A DNA stretch of 64,000 nucleotides from Aspidiotus rigidus (taxonomy: Eukaryota > Arthropoda > Insecta > Hemiptera > Diaspididae): NCBI GenBank assembly GCA_035079385.1, contig JAVHKY010000018.1:1798001-1862000 (forward strand), read 5' to 3'. Shown one piece after another: positions 42,601-53,387 of this stretch (its first letter is position 1; every line of letters begins with the position of its first letter). Made by a program: the position numbers and the translations under genes. The notes beneath the pieces were generated by a model. That model was not told where the DNA came from and did not search any database. It saw nothing but the letters and a program-made list of their open reading frames with translations.

Positions 42601-45600
42601 GTATACCAGCCTGTTTCTAAAGCATTATGTATGGTTCACTACTTACTCTATATGTGTTTATTGTTTTCATTGTATAGTTTTATACATAGGTACGGTGTGA
42701 ATGTTTTCATTACTCTTGCTAGGCCTATCTACTAACAAGTTACAGTGTTAGGTTCTCTCAAAATCATGACGCGAATATTCTGATTTCCTGATGTAAACTG
42801 AAAGCAATTTTTTTTTTTTTATTTAAAAAGGAAGAAAACACATGGACGTTATTCCATACCTGCTGTCAACAAGAGTTGTTGATGAAAAATTAATTTAATT
42901 TTGGAAGATGCCTTTCAAAAACTCTTGTTTGCCATATATTGAGCCATCTACATACTTTATAATAAGAGGTAGATAGGTTCCCTCTTTCTATTAAATAATG
43001 TACTATATATACACTGTTTTCTGTACTGTTACAGTATAACGCCATCACGACTCAAATTTCTCTCAGAAGAAATCAAAAGACTTTTTAATGAGGATCCATT
43101 CATTTACTATGAACCATATGTCCGTTTATCAGCAACAGAGTTTAAGCAAGCTAAAGGTACACTTCACGACAGATTCCATTATGTCAAGAAAAGAATGGTA
43201 TTAGACAAGATACTTCCAGAATCAAACAGAAAAAAGCGAAAGAACATTGATGAGACTGCAATTAAGAAGAAATTTGTGACTGGTACTGTTTCTCTTCATC
43301 CCTATATTACATATTATTATTATTATTATTAGTATTTTATCAATTTTTTTTTTTTGATCGAAAGGTAGCCTATATCTAGGTAGCCGACAATAATGAATGA
43401 GGTTCTCCTCCAATGAACTCCTTCCTAAAGTTGAATCAAATTCTATTTGTAGCAAAATGACACTTACCTATATAAATCTCAATTTATCCAAACAGACATT
43501 GATACACTTTCGAAAGTAAATTGGCTTGAGAAGAATACAGACCCTGAGGATAAGTTATATCAGTATTGGACGGATACATATGATAGTAGGAAAAGTTTCC
43601 TTGCAGACGATAAAATATCAGTAATTGATTACTTCAAAAAATTTAAAGCTCTTCGACTTCAGAAGTTTGGTCCTGAATTAGTGAGTTTTGAGTATAGTAT
43701 TATAATTAGGTACGCGTCAATTTGTCCTTTTACAATACTCCCGTATAATTTGCTGCAGATGAAGAAAGATTTTGATAGACTTCAACCTGGGAAAAATATC
43801 ATATTTGATAATAACTGGCTTGTCTACAAGAAAAAAGTTTTCGATTTGGAAGTACAGTCGGCTGTTGTCAAGAAAAACGACAAGTTTTTGAAACTGGTTG
43901 CCAATTTTTCAAAATACAATGATGGTGAGAAACATAGAAATTATTCCTTCTGTTGCCATGTATAAAAATATTTTCAATTGGAAGTAGGATTTTGGTGATC
44001 AAAACGTTTTGATATGGACAGGGAATAATTATGCAGATTAATGAATGAATATGATGGGATATTATGATAAATGGTCTAGAAGTGTGTAATCATTTTCTTA
44101 TTTTTTATTAATCGAATTGAAATTTCTTCATGGACAATATAAGTTTTCGGTCATCTCACAAAATTTCGCCCTCATCAATCAACTTAGCAAATTTATCCGT
44201 GAATTTCTGTACAAATGAGAAATTTTAAGAGGATTAATTCACCTTCCAAGTTTTTATTGTGATCAAACAGAATTTTGTTGATAAATAGTGGTTACCCTTC
44301 TGAAAGTTCGATCACAATAAACATTTTGAAGGTGATTTCTGATCATCAATTTACTTAAATATACTTACTTGAGTTTTTACCATCGATAGGCCAACAAGAT
44401 GCTGTAATTCTATACTTATTGCCAACTCTAATACGAAGACCAGCTCCTATTCGGTCTACAAAGAAGAAAAGTTCAACCACTGAGGCAAATGTAGTACCTG
44501 TTCAACCTAGCCTTTCAGAAATACACGATTCATTTATCTTGCACATACCGGTATGTAACTGAAAAATAATCTAAGTATCATGGTTATTTCAATTATTTTA
44601 CAGGTCATTTTGAAAAATAGTAAACATACAAAAATTATGTTTTTTTTCTAACACGAGTAACCCAAGGAACCTCTTTTATAAGAGCAATTTGTTTTATATT
44701 ATGAATTTTCGTATGTTTTCTTATCATGTGTACCTCACAAATCTAAATTCTTTCAAGTCCTCTTCCTAGCACGAAAACCGAAATTTTTTCATGTTCCCCA
44801 CCCGTATATAAATCGACGATTTGAAATTTTCAAAGTCTCTACTTGTATACTTGTATATAATTCGATGTCGTAATTTTTCAGAATCCCCCAACCTTATATA
44901 ATTCGACGATCAGAATTTTTCCAAGTCCTTACCCATATATAACTTGACAATCAATATTTTTTTCAAGTCCCACTTCCAATAGGAAAGAAGAGAGGGAAAA
45001 AGGGAAATTTTTTTGTCGGTTTTCACAGGACGCTCGTCAAATTTCAAAAAATAACAACCCCCTAAAACCGGTTCTCTGTTAAAAGGATAAGATAAACTCC
45101 GGAATTAATAAAGCAGCTATGGCATATTTGTATTCAAAAGGGCAGGGGGAGACGAGTTTTGCTTTCTTGCAATTGATTCAAATACTAAAGCGGAGATAGG
45201 ATTTCTTTGCAAAGATCAAGGTAAGCAAAAATGAGGGGTTATCAGTGAGTATGGTGTGCTGAATAGAGGAAGTGAATTACGTGATGCAATTTTTTGAACC
45301 TCTACCCCTTTGATGGTGAGATGTCTTGAAATTTGACTTTGAACCGTCCCTCGTCTTATCTTACGCAAGATTTTTTCAAATATCATATTTCAGTGAAAAT
45401 ATGCTGATCTAGTGCATCAAAAAGAAGTCATATTTTGCTTGATTATTTCATTTAAAAGTCAAGGTACATGTTTTATTTAGAATCAAATCCAGTTTTGCAA
45501 TACTTTAGACGGTATTCTTGGGATAAAAAACAAAATACTGCATGATATTTGATAAGACCCTCCTCCACAATATAAATACCTCACGTAATTTATGGACGTT

Positions 45601-46111
45601 CACTTATATATTTGAGAGAAACAAAAAATTCTTATAACTCTGTGCTGGTAGTATAGTTGCTCAAGCTCTTATAACAATTGATTTTGTCTTCAATGCAGAT
45701 AAAGAAAACTGATGACCTATTTATATGAAATGGGAGGGTGTAAAGTATTTCGGAAAACATTCAACTTTGAAAGAAAGAATAATTTTTGGATTAATTTCAT
45801 TTCAGAAAGCTGCAGATGTCAGTGAAGTACTGAAAAGGAGATCGGACGGACAACCTGTGATTTTATTCGTTGGGCCTGAAGATAAATTCGAAAGTTTTTA
45901 TTTCTACATTGATAACGTCAGGTTTGAAGCAAATTCTGCGACAAATGCCATCAAACTTGCTCTCAATACATTTTTTGCAATTGATATAAGATACCCGGAT
46001 CAGTCCAAAAATATTTGGTTGTTCATCCAAAGAATTTTTTATCAAATTGAGAATGAAAAAGATAACATTCCAAATCAGTTGAGGAAATTATTTAGCTCTT
46101 TGAAACGTTAA
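39618..46111 (+). CDS. Nine-exon gene of a dispersed animal family, partner of the next gene
   Basis: Proposed exons are 39618-39687, 41815-41960, 42127-42261, 42351-42523, 43035-43282, 43496-43680, 43759-43924, 44390-44550 and 45806-46111 (TAA). All junctions are GT-AG and all phases agree, giving 529 residues. The start ATG is at 39618. Exons 2-3 encode an Asn/Asp-rich linker. Exon 4 resembles a short helical, SAM-like segment (LEILLRNHVDGKYVLQAYEK). Exon 5 has FLSEEIKRLFNEDPFIYYEP followed by a basic tail (NRKKRK). The last exon has ILFVGPEDKFESFYFYIDN. I recognise the order from uncharacterised proteins in cnidarians, fish and insects, but no function is established. The next gene begins about 110 bp downstream. 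The intron pattern is very consistent, so the model is good although the function is unknown. Confidence 0.75.
41202..41562. mobile_element. Long-TIR MITE in intron 1 of the nine-exon gene
   Basis: Inverted arms of about 125-150 bp pair around a centre near 41390. Mirrored words include AATTATACAATT, ATCACAATGCCGTTGAC, ATTGGCTCTGGTTAT and ATGATCATATCAAGTTCCCG. TAGGTATACAACAA near 41184 and TAGGTATTCAACAA near 41570 may be the target duplication. A partial copy lies at 3831-4206. Confidence 0.85.
44750..45110 (+). repeat. Dispersed repeat copy with ~62-bp internal repeats
   Basis: TATATAA(A/T)TCGACGAT or a variant, then AATTTT(T/C)(C/A)AA, recurs about four times with ~62-bp spacing. The 3' part (TTTTGTCGG, CGGTTCTCTGTTAAAAGG) matches the reverse strand at 12370-12460. 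It lies in the last intron of the nine-exon gene. Confidence 0.45.
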
Positions 46112-46220
46112 CTCTATGTCGCACTCCTCTGTATACATTCTCATCATACTAGTAGTTTTAGATAAGTAAAAGTTAGGCTATAATAATTTTCATCTTGCGC
46201 GTATATTGATTAAGGTAAAA

Positions 46221-48713
46221 ATGCATAGTTGTTATAGGTGCAATTCGATTTTTGAGTCAAACTTGTTGTTAGTTAAGCATGTTAGTAGTGCACACACAAA
46301 TGATTCTCCATTTTGCTGTACCGAAACATATTGTTCTCGTTCCTTTCCTTATCTTGCTTCTTTCAGGAAACATCGCCTGTCAGATGTTACTCATAATCCT
46401 TCTACTTCAAATAACTATGATAATATCTGTACCCCTGAACTTATTAGTATCTTGACTGAAAATGAATCTCGTGGTTGTCACGGTAAGGAGAATTTTGATA
46501 CAAAGGACAACCTCCTCGATAACAATAGTTGTGACAGTGATATTTGGTATACAAGTAATGATAACATTGGTGATGATTTGACTGATGGTAATTTTATAGT
46601 AAATTTTGTAGCCAAGATGCATGGGTACGCCGATATTCCTCGTAGTAGAATAATCTCAATTATTAAAGATATTGACGATTTAATTAAGAAATACATAGGA
46701 TGTCTGGAAAGTGAGCTTGATCCTCTGTTAAAATCGGCCAATGAGAAAGAGAAAGAGGATAACCTTCAAAAAATCCGAACGACTTTTTCTACTTTTAAAA
46801 ATCCATTCGCAGAAATTGGTCTAACTGAATTCAAACATTTCAAGTATTTTGAAAATATAACTAAGACATTTATTAGGCCCGAACAAATTTTATTAGGCGA
46901 GAGAGATGATTATAGAACAGTCGATAATATTTCAAAGCTCACAAAAGTAAAATGTACTGCAGAGTTTATTCCTATAAGACATACCTTACAACAAATTTTT
47001 GAACAGGAAAATATTTTCAATGAAACTCTTCATTATTATAAATACCTCATGTCACAACAATATCTAGTTTCAAATTTTGTACAAGGTACATTCTGGAGAG
47101 AAAAAGTTGTGAAGTTTGGAGAAAAAATTGTTTTTCCAATCTTCATTTATTTTGACGACTATGAAAATAATAATCCGCTTGGCTCACATGCTGGTTTATC
47201 TAAATGTGGGGCCGTTTATTTTACAATACCGTGTCTTCCACCCAGATTCGTTTCGAAAGTAAATAATATCTTCTTATTTGTTCTTTTTAATACCTTAGAT
47301 CATAAAATGTTTAAAAATGAAACAGTTTTTAAGAAAGTAATAAACGAATTACTATTTTTAGAAACAGAAGGTATTACAGTAAATTATGACGGAAATGAAG
47401 TACAATGTCACTTTTGTTTATGTTTGATTTTGGGTGATAACCTTGGTCTTAACACAATTTTAGGCTTCGTAGAGGGATTTCGAGCTCTACATCCTTGTCG
47501 AATTTGTTTAGTTTCATCAACTGATTTCAATATTTACTTTCAGGAAGATGTTTCCAAATTACGAACTAAATCAAATTATGCATTACATGTAGAACTTAAT
47601 GACACCACTAAGACAGGTATTGTTGAGGAATGTATTTTCAATAAAATGGAATCTTACCACTGTACAGAATCTCAAATTGTTGATGGAATGCACGACTTTC
47701 CAGAGGGTATTTGCCCATACGATTTAGCGTTATTATTATCCTTTTATATCTATGTTTCAAAATTATTCTCGCTAGAACACCTAAACAATAGAATTTCTGC
47801 ATACAAATACGATGAATGGGAAAACAAACCTCCCCAAATTCTGTCTCACCATCTAACTGTATCAAAAAAACTAAAAATGTCATCCAGTGAAATGTTGACT
47901 TTAATGAGGCATCTAGGCCTAATCATAGGAGATCTTATCCCTGAAGGTAACATGCACTGGGAAATATATCTGAAATTACGAAAAATTGTTGATATTGTTT
48001 TAGCTCGTACAGTGTCAATTAATACTCATAAGGATTTGGAATGTTTAACTAGAGAGTATCTAACTTTGTTAACTACTTTATTTCCCGATTATAAATTGAA
48101 ACCAAAACATCATTTTTCAACACATTACAGTAGCGTGTTGAAGAAGATGGGTCCAATATGGAAATTCAGCTCAATGAGATTTGAGAGTAAACATAGACAG
48201 GGTAAGATAACTTCGCGAGCAGCAATTTGTCGAATCAACGTGTGTCGCACGATCGCTTTAAAAAATCAACTCATCATGAATAATTTACTCCTAACAAATA
48301 AATTTCTTCCTGATGATGGAATGTTCAAAAATGGTCCTCATCATATTCTTCAATCTGCTGAAGACGTTACTTTTTTCATAAACTACATTGATTCATCTTA
48401 CAAATTTTCTGAAAGTAGGCCCATCCTCAAAATTAATTATTTTTTCTATTTCGATAAAAAAATTTCGAAAAATACAGTCATTGTATATAATAAAGAAGAC
48501 GGCGAATTGATTTTTCTGTTTGTTAAATTTATATTCAAGTATGATGACCAAACTTTTCTATATGGTTTGGAATACAATGAACTATATTTTGATCAGCATT
48601 TTCAAGCACATAGGATTGATCTGAAATCAGAAAATCCGAAACTTCACAATCAAAACATCCTGAAACAATGTTCTTGTATTTCGTCCTTTTACGGCTCGTT
48701 TGTTGTTACTTAA
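46221..48713 (+). CDS. Zinc-finger, transposase-like protein of about 830 residues
   Basis: The ATG at 46221 starts an unbroken, intronless frame of 830 residues. The N-terminus has two Cys/His fingers (CYRCNSIFESNLLLVKHVSS, and CCTETYC...H). The middle contains PIRHTLQQIF and FPIFIYFDDYENNNPLGSHA (an acidic motif), then GDNLGLN (a second) and CRICL. Next come IVDGMHDFPEGICPYDL and KPKHHFSTHYSSVLKK, followed by FSSMRFESKHRQGK. The last resembles the C-terminal signature of CACTA-like and related transposases (H..HY...GP..FS..RFE..H...K). The catalytic role is inferred. The gene lies just downstream of the nine-exon gene on the same strand, suggesting a two-gene unit. Terminal repeats for such a unit were not found. 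Intact coding argues for recent activity or domestication. Confidence 0.75.
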   Translation: MHSCYRCNSIFESNLLLVKHVSSAHTNDSPFCCTETYCSRSFPYLASFRKHRLSDVTHNPSTSNNYDNICTPELISILTENESRGCHGKENFDTKDNLLDNNSCDSDIWYTSNDNIGDDLTDGNFIVNFVAKMHGYADIPRSRIISIIKDIDDLIKKYIGCLESELDPLLKSANEKEKEDNLQKIRTTFSTFKNPFAEIGLTEFKHFKYFENITKTFIRPEQILLGERDDYRTVDNISKLTKVKCTAEFIPIRHTLQQIFEQENIFNETLHYYKYLMSQQYLVSNFVQGTFWREKVVKFGEKIVFPIFIYFDDYENNNPLGSHAGLSKCGAVYFTIPCLPPRFVSKVNNIFLFVLFNTLDHKMFKNETVFKKVINELLFLETEGITVNYDGNEVQCHFCLCLILGDNLGLNTILGFVEGFRALHPCRICLVSSTDFNIYFQEDVSKLRTKSNYALHVELNDTTKTGIVEECIFNKMESYHCTESQIVDGMHDFPEGICPYDLALLLSFYIYVSKLFSLEHLNNRISAYKYDEWENKPPQILSHHLTVSKKLKMSSSEMLTLMRHLGLIIGDLIPEGNMHWEIYLKLRKIVDIVLARTVSINTHKDLECLTREYLTLLTTLFPDYKLKPKHHFSTHYSSVLKKMGPIWKFSSMRFESKHRQGKITSRAAICRINVCRTIALKNQLIMNNLLLTNKFLPDDGMFKNGPHHILQSAEDVTFFINYIDSSYKFSESRPILKINYFFYFDKKISKNTVIVYNKEDGELIFLFVKFIFKYDDQTFLYGLEYNELYFDQHFQAHRIDLKSENPKLHNQNILKQCSCISSFYGSFVVT

Positions 48714-48720
48714 TTAGTAG

Positions 48721-49425
48721 ATATTAAATAACGATATGGCTCTGGTGAGTATTCACAAAAGTTTAATCACAAGAATAAGCCAACGTTTCGACGGCATAGC
48801 TGTCTTCTTCAGGGTACAGAATAAAAGTGAAACATATCAACTAAATAGGCTCAGTAGACGACAGAAAAGTAGGGAAGGTGATGACTCAGTCATACAATGA
48901 CACTCCTGTAAGAACTTGATAGACCCTCGGTATCACTTTTAAAATTCACGCTGTTCTTGTTCTTTATGATGTTGATTACCTCGGATTTTTTTTTTTTCTT
49001 CGTGTTTTCCTCCCTACTAACAATTTTCGTGTTTTCAAATTCAAAAACATGGCCCTCCTCAAAGGCATGTTTAGCCAAAGCAGTGTGATTGGAGTGGCCA
49101 TATTTTTGAATTTGAAAATACGAAAATTGTTAGTAAGTAGAAAAACACGAAGAAAAGAAAAATACCCGAGGTTATCAACATCGTAAAGAAGAAGAACAGC
49201 GTGAATGTTAAAAGTGATACCGAGGGTCTGTCAAGTTCTTACAGGAGTGTCATTGTATGACTGAGTCATCACCTTCCCTACTTTTCTGTTGTCTACTTAG
49301 CCTATTTAGTTGATATGTTTCACTTTTATTCTGTACCCTGAAGAAGACGGCTATGCCGTTGAAACGTTGGTTTATTCTTGTGATTAAACTATTGTGAATA
49401 GCAGAGCCATATCGTTATTTAATAT
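48721..49425. mobile_element. Palindrome of two outward-facing Penelope-like 3' ends with hammerhead-like cores
   Basis: The outer ends pair exactly (ATATTAAATAACGATATGGC at 48721 and its complement ending 49425), and the arms match for roughly 330 bp toward a centre near 49085. Each arm carries, in outward orientation, part of the GIY-YIG endonuclease C-terminus followed by a 3' region. That region has CTGAAGA, a short stem and GAAAC (49338-49365 on plus; about 48786-48814 on minus). Inverted and tandem Penelope 3' ends with hammerhead ribozymes are known for this group. Confidence 0.78.
48890..49078 (-). pseudogene. Penelope-like endonuclease C-terminal fragment (left arm)
   Basis: Minus-strand open frame of 62 residues with AKHAFEEGHVFEFENT (the conserved His-Gly-His region downstream of the GIY-YIG core), SEVINIIKNKNSVNF and DTEGLSSSYRSVIV at its end. 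This is the typical C-terminus of a Penelope GIY-YIG domain. The mirror copy in the right arm (about 49097-49260, plus strand) has an in-frame TAG shortly after the same GH-x-FEFENT motif. The GIY-YIG core and reverse transcriptase are absent, so neither copy can encode a working protein. Confidence 0.75.
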
Positions 49426-50754
49426 TTTTTAATAATTCGTATTCACGGTTAAAAAACTTTTAGTTAATTACTCATCATGCTTAAAAATACGAGTAAATTT
49501 AACAAACAGAAAAATTAATTCGCCATCTTCTATAATTAGGTTACTTGTAAGATGATTTCTATAATTAAGATAATTTTTATAATCTGTCGTGATCCGAGAA
49601 CCATCGGTATAAATACACAGCGAATCATTTGTATTTTATTACTAATCTTGTGAACCTTATGACAATTTTTATTCAATTTAATTTTATAAATTTTATAATT
49701 TTCGTTTTTAAATTTAACCATTCTTTTGTGCGGTTTTTCGCTTTTTCTATTTTAAATTTTCACCCTTTTAATTTTTACACAATTTTAAATTACGAGTGTG
49801 AAAACTCTTTGAAATATAACATCTTGACTTAATTCATTTAAATTTTAGAAAAGTTTCAATTGTTTTTCAAAACACTATTATGTAACCTCTTGAAATTTTT
49901 CTTAATGCGGTAATCAGGCCAACCCCTCCTCCCTCCCTTCTCACAGAACACTTATGATAACTTTTGAAAATGTTTTGATATCTCAACTAGGTTACAGCCC
50001 ATTTTTTCACTGGGAACCATAATTTGCCGGAAGAACAGAAAAAGGCAGATACCCCCCCTCCAAAAAAAAAAAAAATCAAGCAGGTTCTCCATTGGAATTT
50101 TGTAAAGAGGCAAAATGATTTCTTCTTTTAGTTTTGTAATGGCTCAAATGAAAGTCTTTTTGGTCTACTCTCTTCTTAATTGAATCTCAAACATGCTGCT
50201 CTAAAACTTCTGCACCACTATATTTTTGTATTTTTGAGCTACCACTTGAATGATCTTCTCAAATTCTAAACTAAAATCAAGGGATAGGTCCTTCGTGCAT
50301 TCTTGTAGAAGAACTTCGATGCAGATCCGCAGTTATATTGTTATATAAGTCAAACTTCAAATATTTTGCAATGGTGATAGTCTTCAAGCTGTGGCTCAGA
50401 ACTCTTCAATAATATCATCGCAAAATACTTTGAAGTCAGACCTTCAATGGGAATCTAATTGTGTCTTTTCGTTGAAGTTTTTCTGCAAAAATGCATAAAG
50501 AACTTTTTTTGCTTCAAGCCATCAATATGCAAATGAGGTTAATAGCTTTCACAAATATATAGGTCAATGGCTTTCACAAGTATAGAGCACTCTTTCCTCG
50601 TAGTATAGATTTAGGTGATTAAATAGAACAGCAGAGAACACAAAACATTTGGTACTGACTCCCAAAAAGGACACAGTTGAAGCCAGAATAAAGAATAACA
50701 ACTACTATTTACAAAGGGCTCAATCCCAAATCATTAATTCTGAATACTAAGCAG

Positions 50755-51075
50755 TGAGACTAGTTTTGAGAATTATATAGTGTTCTTTCCAAGACAGTCA
50801 ATGCTGGGTGCTCGATAGTAAGGCTAATAGCGAGAATTATATGGCACTCATTCCAAAACAACTATTGTTGAATGATTGATAGTAAGATCGCAAGCTACAA
50901 TGTAGATAGTACTCATTCCAATACGAATATGGGTTATCAATGTGTAGTAAGCTAACATTCCTATACGTTGTTAATCAATTGCTGATCAGTAAAACCAACG
51001 AATACGAGTTATGTAGCTTTCATTCCTATGTAACAAACATTGAACACTGAATAGTGAGGCAAATAGATTCAAGCT
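50755..51075. repeat. Degenerate tandem repeat of ~65-bp units
   Basis: Words of the form GAGAATTATAT-(A/G)G-ACTCATTCC-AA-AC...TTG(A/G)..GATAGTAAG recur at about 65-bp spacing, five to six times, with heavy divergence. Confidence 0.45.
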
Positions 51076-51585
51076 ACATGTCGACAAATGATATACAAAG
51101 AGGCCTCCTTACAATAGAAGCTTGCACTTATTGTTACCGAATAGATAACCGTATCATTACAAAGTGCAATGAAGTTCATTCTGTTCTAAGTAACGACCCT
51201 TCGAGCTAATCAGGCATGATTCCAAAACGGGAGTAGCATAACGGATTTACCATAAAATATTGTAATCATTCCTTAATTTTTAGAGTTCAGGAATAAACAG
51301 TTCTTTCAGTGTACTCTTCTAGCTCTATGCGCTTATCGTAATGCGATGAAGGGAGCTCAAGGGAGTAGGTAGAATTTGTCGCATGATATACTCAATTTTG
51401 AAACAGCATTGCTTTATGTTATCATAGGTTGAAAAGCGAGTGAAATATATTCGTTAGCAATTTTTATGAAGTAAGGTGTAATACAGTATCGTCCGCTGGA
51501 TTTATTTCAGTACGTAAGTAGCTTGAATATAATTATGGATATATGAATAAAACTTGAAATGAATAGTCTTTACTTTTCTAAGCAC

Positions 51586-52650
51586 CATAACTCCACGTAT
51601 GATTGGTCTCGAGATCATATTTTTTTCTAGGAAATATCGATAAGAACACCTACTCACACCCAACCCTAATTATTTATCTGAACGATCGATACTTTGAAGG
51701 ATCATCGTAATTATTTCCACCTTATTTTTCAGAGCGTCGATTGTATTTCACGACTAAATTATAATACCCCAGAAAATTTCAGCTTAACATTTCTTTAAAC
51801 AATTTAGGTATCTGTTTGTTCAGTTCAATTTTTAATATTTTCATTACTTATAATTTTCTTTCAATTTGAAATAAAACGAAATTTTTTCTTTTCTTATTTT
51901 CAAATCATAGGCACTCCAGCCGGTATATTTAATTGGACCCTAATTCCAGAATTTTACGACATAGAAAATAAAAATAAGTTAACTTATATTCTGTCGAGTT
52001 TCGATCTGATTAGTTGTAGCCCTGATTGTTGAAGATACTTAGACCAGTAAGTAGAAAGTATAAATTGTCGTAGTAGTTACGGACATTTCAGAACATTTGA
52101 TTGCACCATACTCCACGTATGATCGGTCCCAAGAACATTTTTTTAGGAAATATCGATAAAAACACCTTCACGTCCAACCCTAATTATTTATTTGAACGAT
52201 CGATATTTCGAAGGATCATCGTAATTACTCGTATTTCTGCTTTATTTTTCAGAGCATCGATCGTATTTGACGACTAAATTAAATACGTAGGTAGGCTACC
52301 TAATTAATATCCCAGAAAATTGCAGCTTAATATTTCTTCAAACAATTTAAGTATCTGTTTGTTCAGTTCAATTTTTAATATTTTCATTACTCATTTTCTT
52401 TCAATTTGAAATGAAACGAAACTAATTCTTTTCTCATTTTCAGATCATAGGTACTCTAGCTGGTGAGCCTATATTTAATTAGACCCTAATTCCAGAGTTT
52501 CACGACATAGAAAATAAAAATATATCTTTCGAGTTTCGACGATCTGATTAATTATAGTCCTGACTATTGAAGATAGATCGGTAAGTAGAAACTATAAATT
52601 GTCGTATATAGGCCTAGTTGCGGATATTTCAGAACATTTCATCGATCATT
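51586..52650. repeat. Tandem duplication, period about 520 bp
   Basis: CTCCACGTATGAT starts at 51591 and again at 52111. The two copies stay alignable through AATATCGATAA, GAACGATCGATA, AACAATTTA.GTATCTG, TCAATTTTTAATATTTTC and GACATAGAAAATAAAAATA. Small indels and substitutions separate them. Confidence 0.88.
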
Positions 52651-53090
52651 CAGGTTTGCTTGATGGATTATAGGTATTTTTTTACTCTGTTATCAGTTGA
52701 TGTGACGTCATAAAGATAGAATTTATAAACTGAGTTTCATTGTTCATTCTACAAATATTTATTGAATTTTATTTTCGATAATATTTTATTCAAATTTAGT
52801 ACACTTGTATCTCGCTTCCCACAGCCCCTAGAGCCTTGAATTTTGTTTGTCAAATTTTATTTGTTTTATTGTTAAATTTGTAAAGATCGCAGAAACAACT
52901 GTTATAGCCTCGTAGCAGTTTGGGCAGAGGGAGGGGGAGTGGTTTTTCTGGAGACGTTTTGTAGGTTTTAGATCACTCCTAGCCTAAATTATAACAAAAT
53001 TCAGGTTTCCTTGTTGGATTATAGGTATTTTTATTCTGTTATCAGTTGAGAATTTATAAACTGAGTTTCATTGTTCATTCTACAAATATG
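52650..53090. repeat. Direct repeat of ~110 bp, about 345 bp apart
   Basis: GATTATAGGTATTTTT through AATTTATAAACTGAGTTTC and ATTGTTCATTCTACAAATAT occurs near 52667-52760 and again near 53018-53090. Confidence 0.85.
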
Positions 53091-53176
53091 TGGCATGATT
53101 GATAGGTCATTGGTATTTAATTTAAAGAGAGGGAGTGACTCTCTCAATGATTTTTTCATTGTGAGAAGAAAAGTCG

Positions 53177-53202
53177 AACACTCACGCGACTGCGTGAGTG
53201 TT
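53177..53202. repeat. 11-bp perfect hairpin followed by a T-run
   Basis: AACACTCACGC and GCGTGAGTGTT enclose the loop GACT and are followed by more than ten Ts. It looks like an intrinsic terminator but lies in a eukaryotic context and near no bacterial gene; it may mark the end of a small element. Confidence 0.6.
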
Positions 53203-53387
53203 TTTTTTTTTTTTTCTTTTTTTTGGTTTTGTTTCGCGTAGGGTTATTAAATCGAAGATCTCATAAGTTAGCTTTTATCGGTGTGTAACGAAACTTTGTA
53301 AAGTAGGTACTCTAGAACAAAAGATTCGTAACTTTAAATCGTCATAAAACTGAAGACAAGGAAGAGCACCACCAGCACCCCTGTATT

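Larger units (their letters stand above)
49426..53387. other. Long AT-rich region without a recognised gene
   Basis: Open frames are short and without protein-like pattern. It contains several duplications listed separately (50755-51075, 51586-52650, 52650-53090) and an A-rich tract near 50070. Confidence 0.5.

Noticed and set aside
53177..53215. Hairpin plus T-run resembling a Rho-independent terminator
   Set aside because: The surroundings are eukaryotic and no bacterial gene precedes it; it is listed only as a hairpin.
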